A DNA stretch of 6,523 bases from positions 1 to 6,523 of the forward strand of contig CAZHSB010000070.1 of NCBI GenBank assembly GCA_964534945.1, given 5' to 3'. This DNA comes from CAZHFA01 sp964534945 (GTDB lineage Bacteria > Bdellovibrionota_C > UBA2361 > CAKMMH01). The notes beneath the pieces are model-generated. The model was not told the DNA's origin. It saw nothing but the letters and a program-made list of their open reading frames with translations, and searched no databases. Shown here piece by piece: positions 6,292 to 6,523 of the stretch. Positions within the stretch are counted from its first letter, which is position 1; the number at the start of each line of letters is the position of its first letter. The translations under genes were made by a program, and so were the position numbers.

Positions 6292-6522
6292 TTAAATAAC
6301 CGCACTTTCTAATATAGAAAATGTCTCTTTTACTGGATCTATCTCTGCTAAACATCCATACGGTATCACAAACATTGGATCTGTATGACCAAAATCCATA
6401 TCAATTATTACTGGCAAAGTATTGCATGAAAATTCATTCAACACATTTTTTACTATTTCAGCAAATTTTTCATTATCCTCTCTTTCCCCACCGCTTAACC
6501 TTCCAAAAATAATTCCACTTAT
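6292..6522 (-). CDS. MccF-like S66 peptidase, C-terminal fragment (partial, runs off right edge)
   Basis: The last 76 codons of a minus-strand gene, with stop at 6294-6292 and the 5' part beyond the window. The fragment starts ISGIIFGRLSGGEREDNEKF and contains VIIDMDFGHTDPMFVIPYG (38-56) followed by EIDPVKETFSILESAV. The DFGHTDPM segment carries the catalytic His of the Ser-Glu-His triad in the S66 family, and the D-F-G-H-T-D-P-M / A-E-I-D / F-x-I-L-E-S-A-V pattern matches the MccF branch better than housekeeping LD-carboxypeptidase A. MccF proteins hydrolyse the aminoacyl-nucleotide bond of microcin C-like toxins and confer immunity. The nucleophilic Ser and catalytic Glu lie outside the visible part. 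It is the most upstream operon gene seen, 11 bp before the synthetase-like gene. It could instead be a peptidoglycan or product-processing peptidase. Confidence 0.8.
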   Translation of the reverse strand: MSGIIFGRLSGGEREDNEKFAEIVKNVLNEFSCNTLPVIIDMDFGHTDPMFVIPYGCLAEIDPVKETFSILESAVI

Positions 6523-6523
6523 T

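Noticed and set aside
6321..6512. 63-codon + strand open frame at the right edge
   Set aside because: It is antisense to the MccF-like peptidase fragment, whose minus-strand frame carries the diagnostic DFGHT motif.

Overview
The window is very AT-rich (roughly 30% GC by eye), with many 9-10 nt homopolymer runs, a decayed first segment and one frameshifted gene. Together these suggest accessory DNA of a low-GC bacterium, possibly a host-associated or intracellular one. I cannot assign a genus from the sequence, and that lifestyle is an inference.

Layout. Positions 1-869 hold no intact gene. They contain the 3' tail of a + strand ORF (1-51), a strong hairpin terminator (85-115), a decayed minus-strand gene remnant (270-511) and a short sequence resembling an IS3/IS150-type insertion-sequence end (about 678-710). 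Positions 870-2071 (+) encode a fold-type III PLP-dependent amino acid decarboxylase, split by a frameshift at a 10-T tract. Positions 2051-6522 (-) are one tightly packed operon that enters the window from the right. In transcription order it encodes an MccF-like S66 peptidase (only its C-terminal 76 residues are inside), a free-standing catalytic core related to asparaginyl/aspartyl-tRNA synthetases, a SAM-dependent methyltransferase-like enzyme, a HAD-family hydrolase, an Mrp/NBP35-like P-loop ATPase with a CxxC motif, and an APH/ThrB-fold small-molecule kinase. Intergenic gaps are 3-13 bp, and the last two genes share a 4-bp ATGA overlap.

Interpretation. No gene here is housekeeping in type, and the set looks like a small-molecule biosynthesis and self-immunity cluster. 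MccF peptidases inactivate microcin C-type aminoacyl-adenylate antibiotics. In microcin C itself, a SAM-using methyltransferase-like protein (MccD) and a PLP decarboxylase domain (N-terminal part of MccE) decorate the nucleotide phosphate with an aminopropyl group. This window has an MccF-like enzyme, a SAM enzyme, a PLP decarboxylase and, in addition, a tRNA-synthetase-like core that could make or resist an aspartyl/asparaginyl adenylate. A kinase, a phosphatase-like HAD protein and an Mrp-like ATPase complete the set. The hypothesis is a previously undescribed aminoacyl-nucleotide ('Trojan horse'-like) or related aspartate/asparagine-derived metabolite pathway. The protein families are well supported by motifs; the joint function is inference, and part of the cluster lies beyond the right edge.
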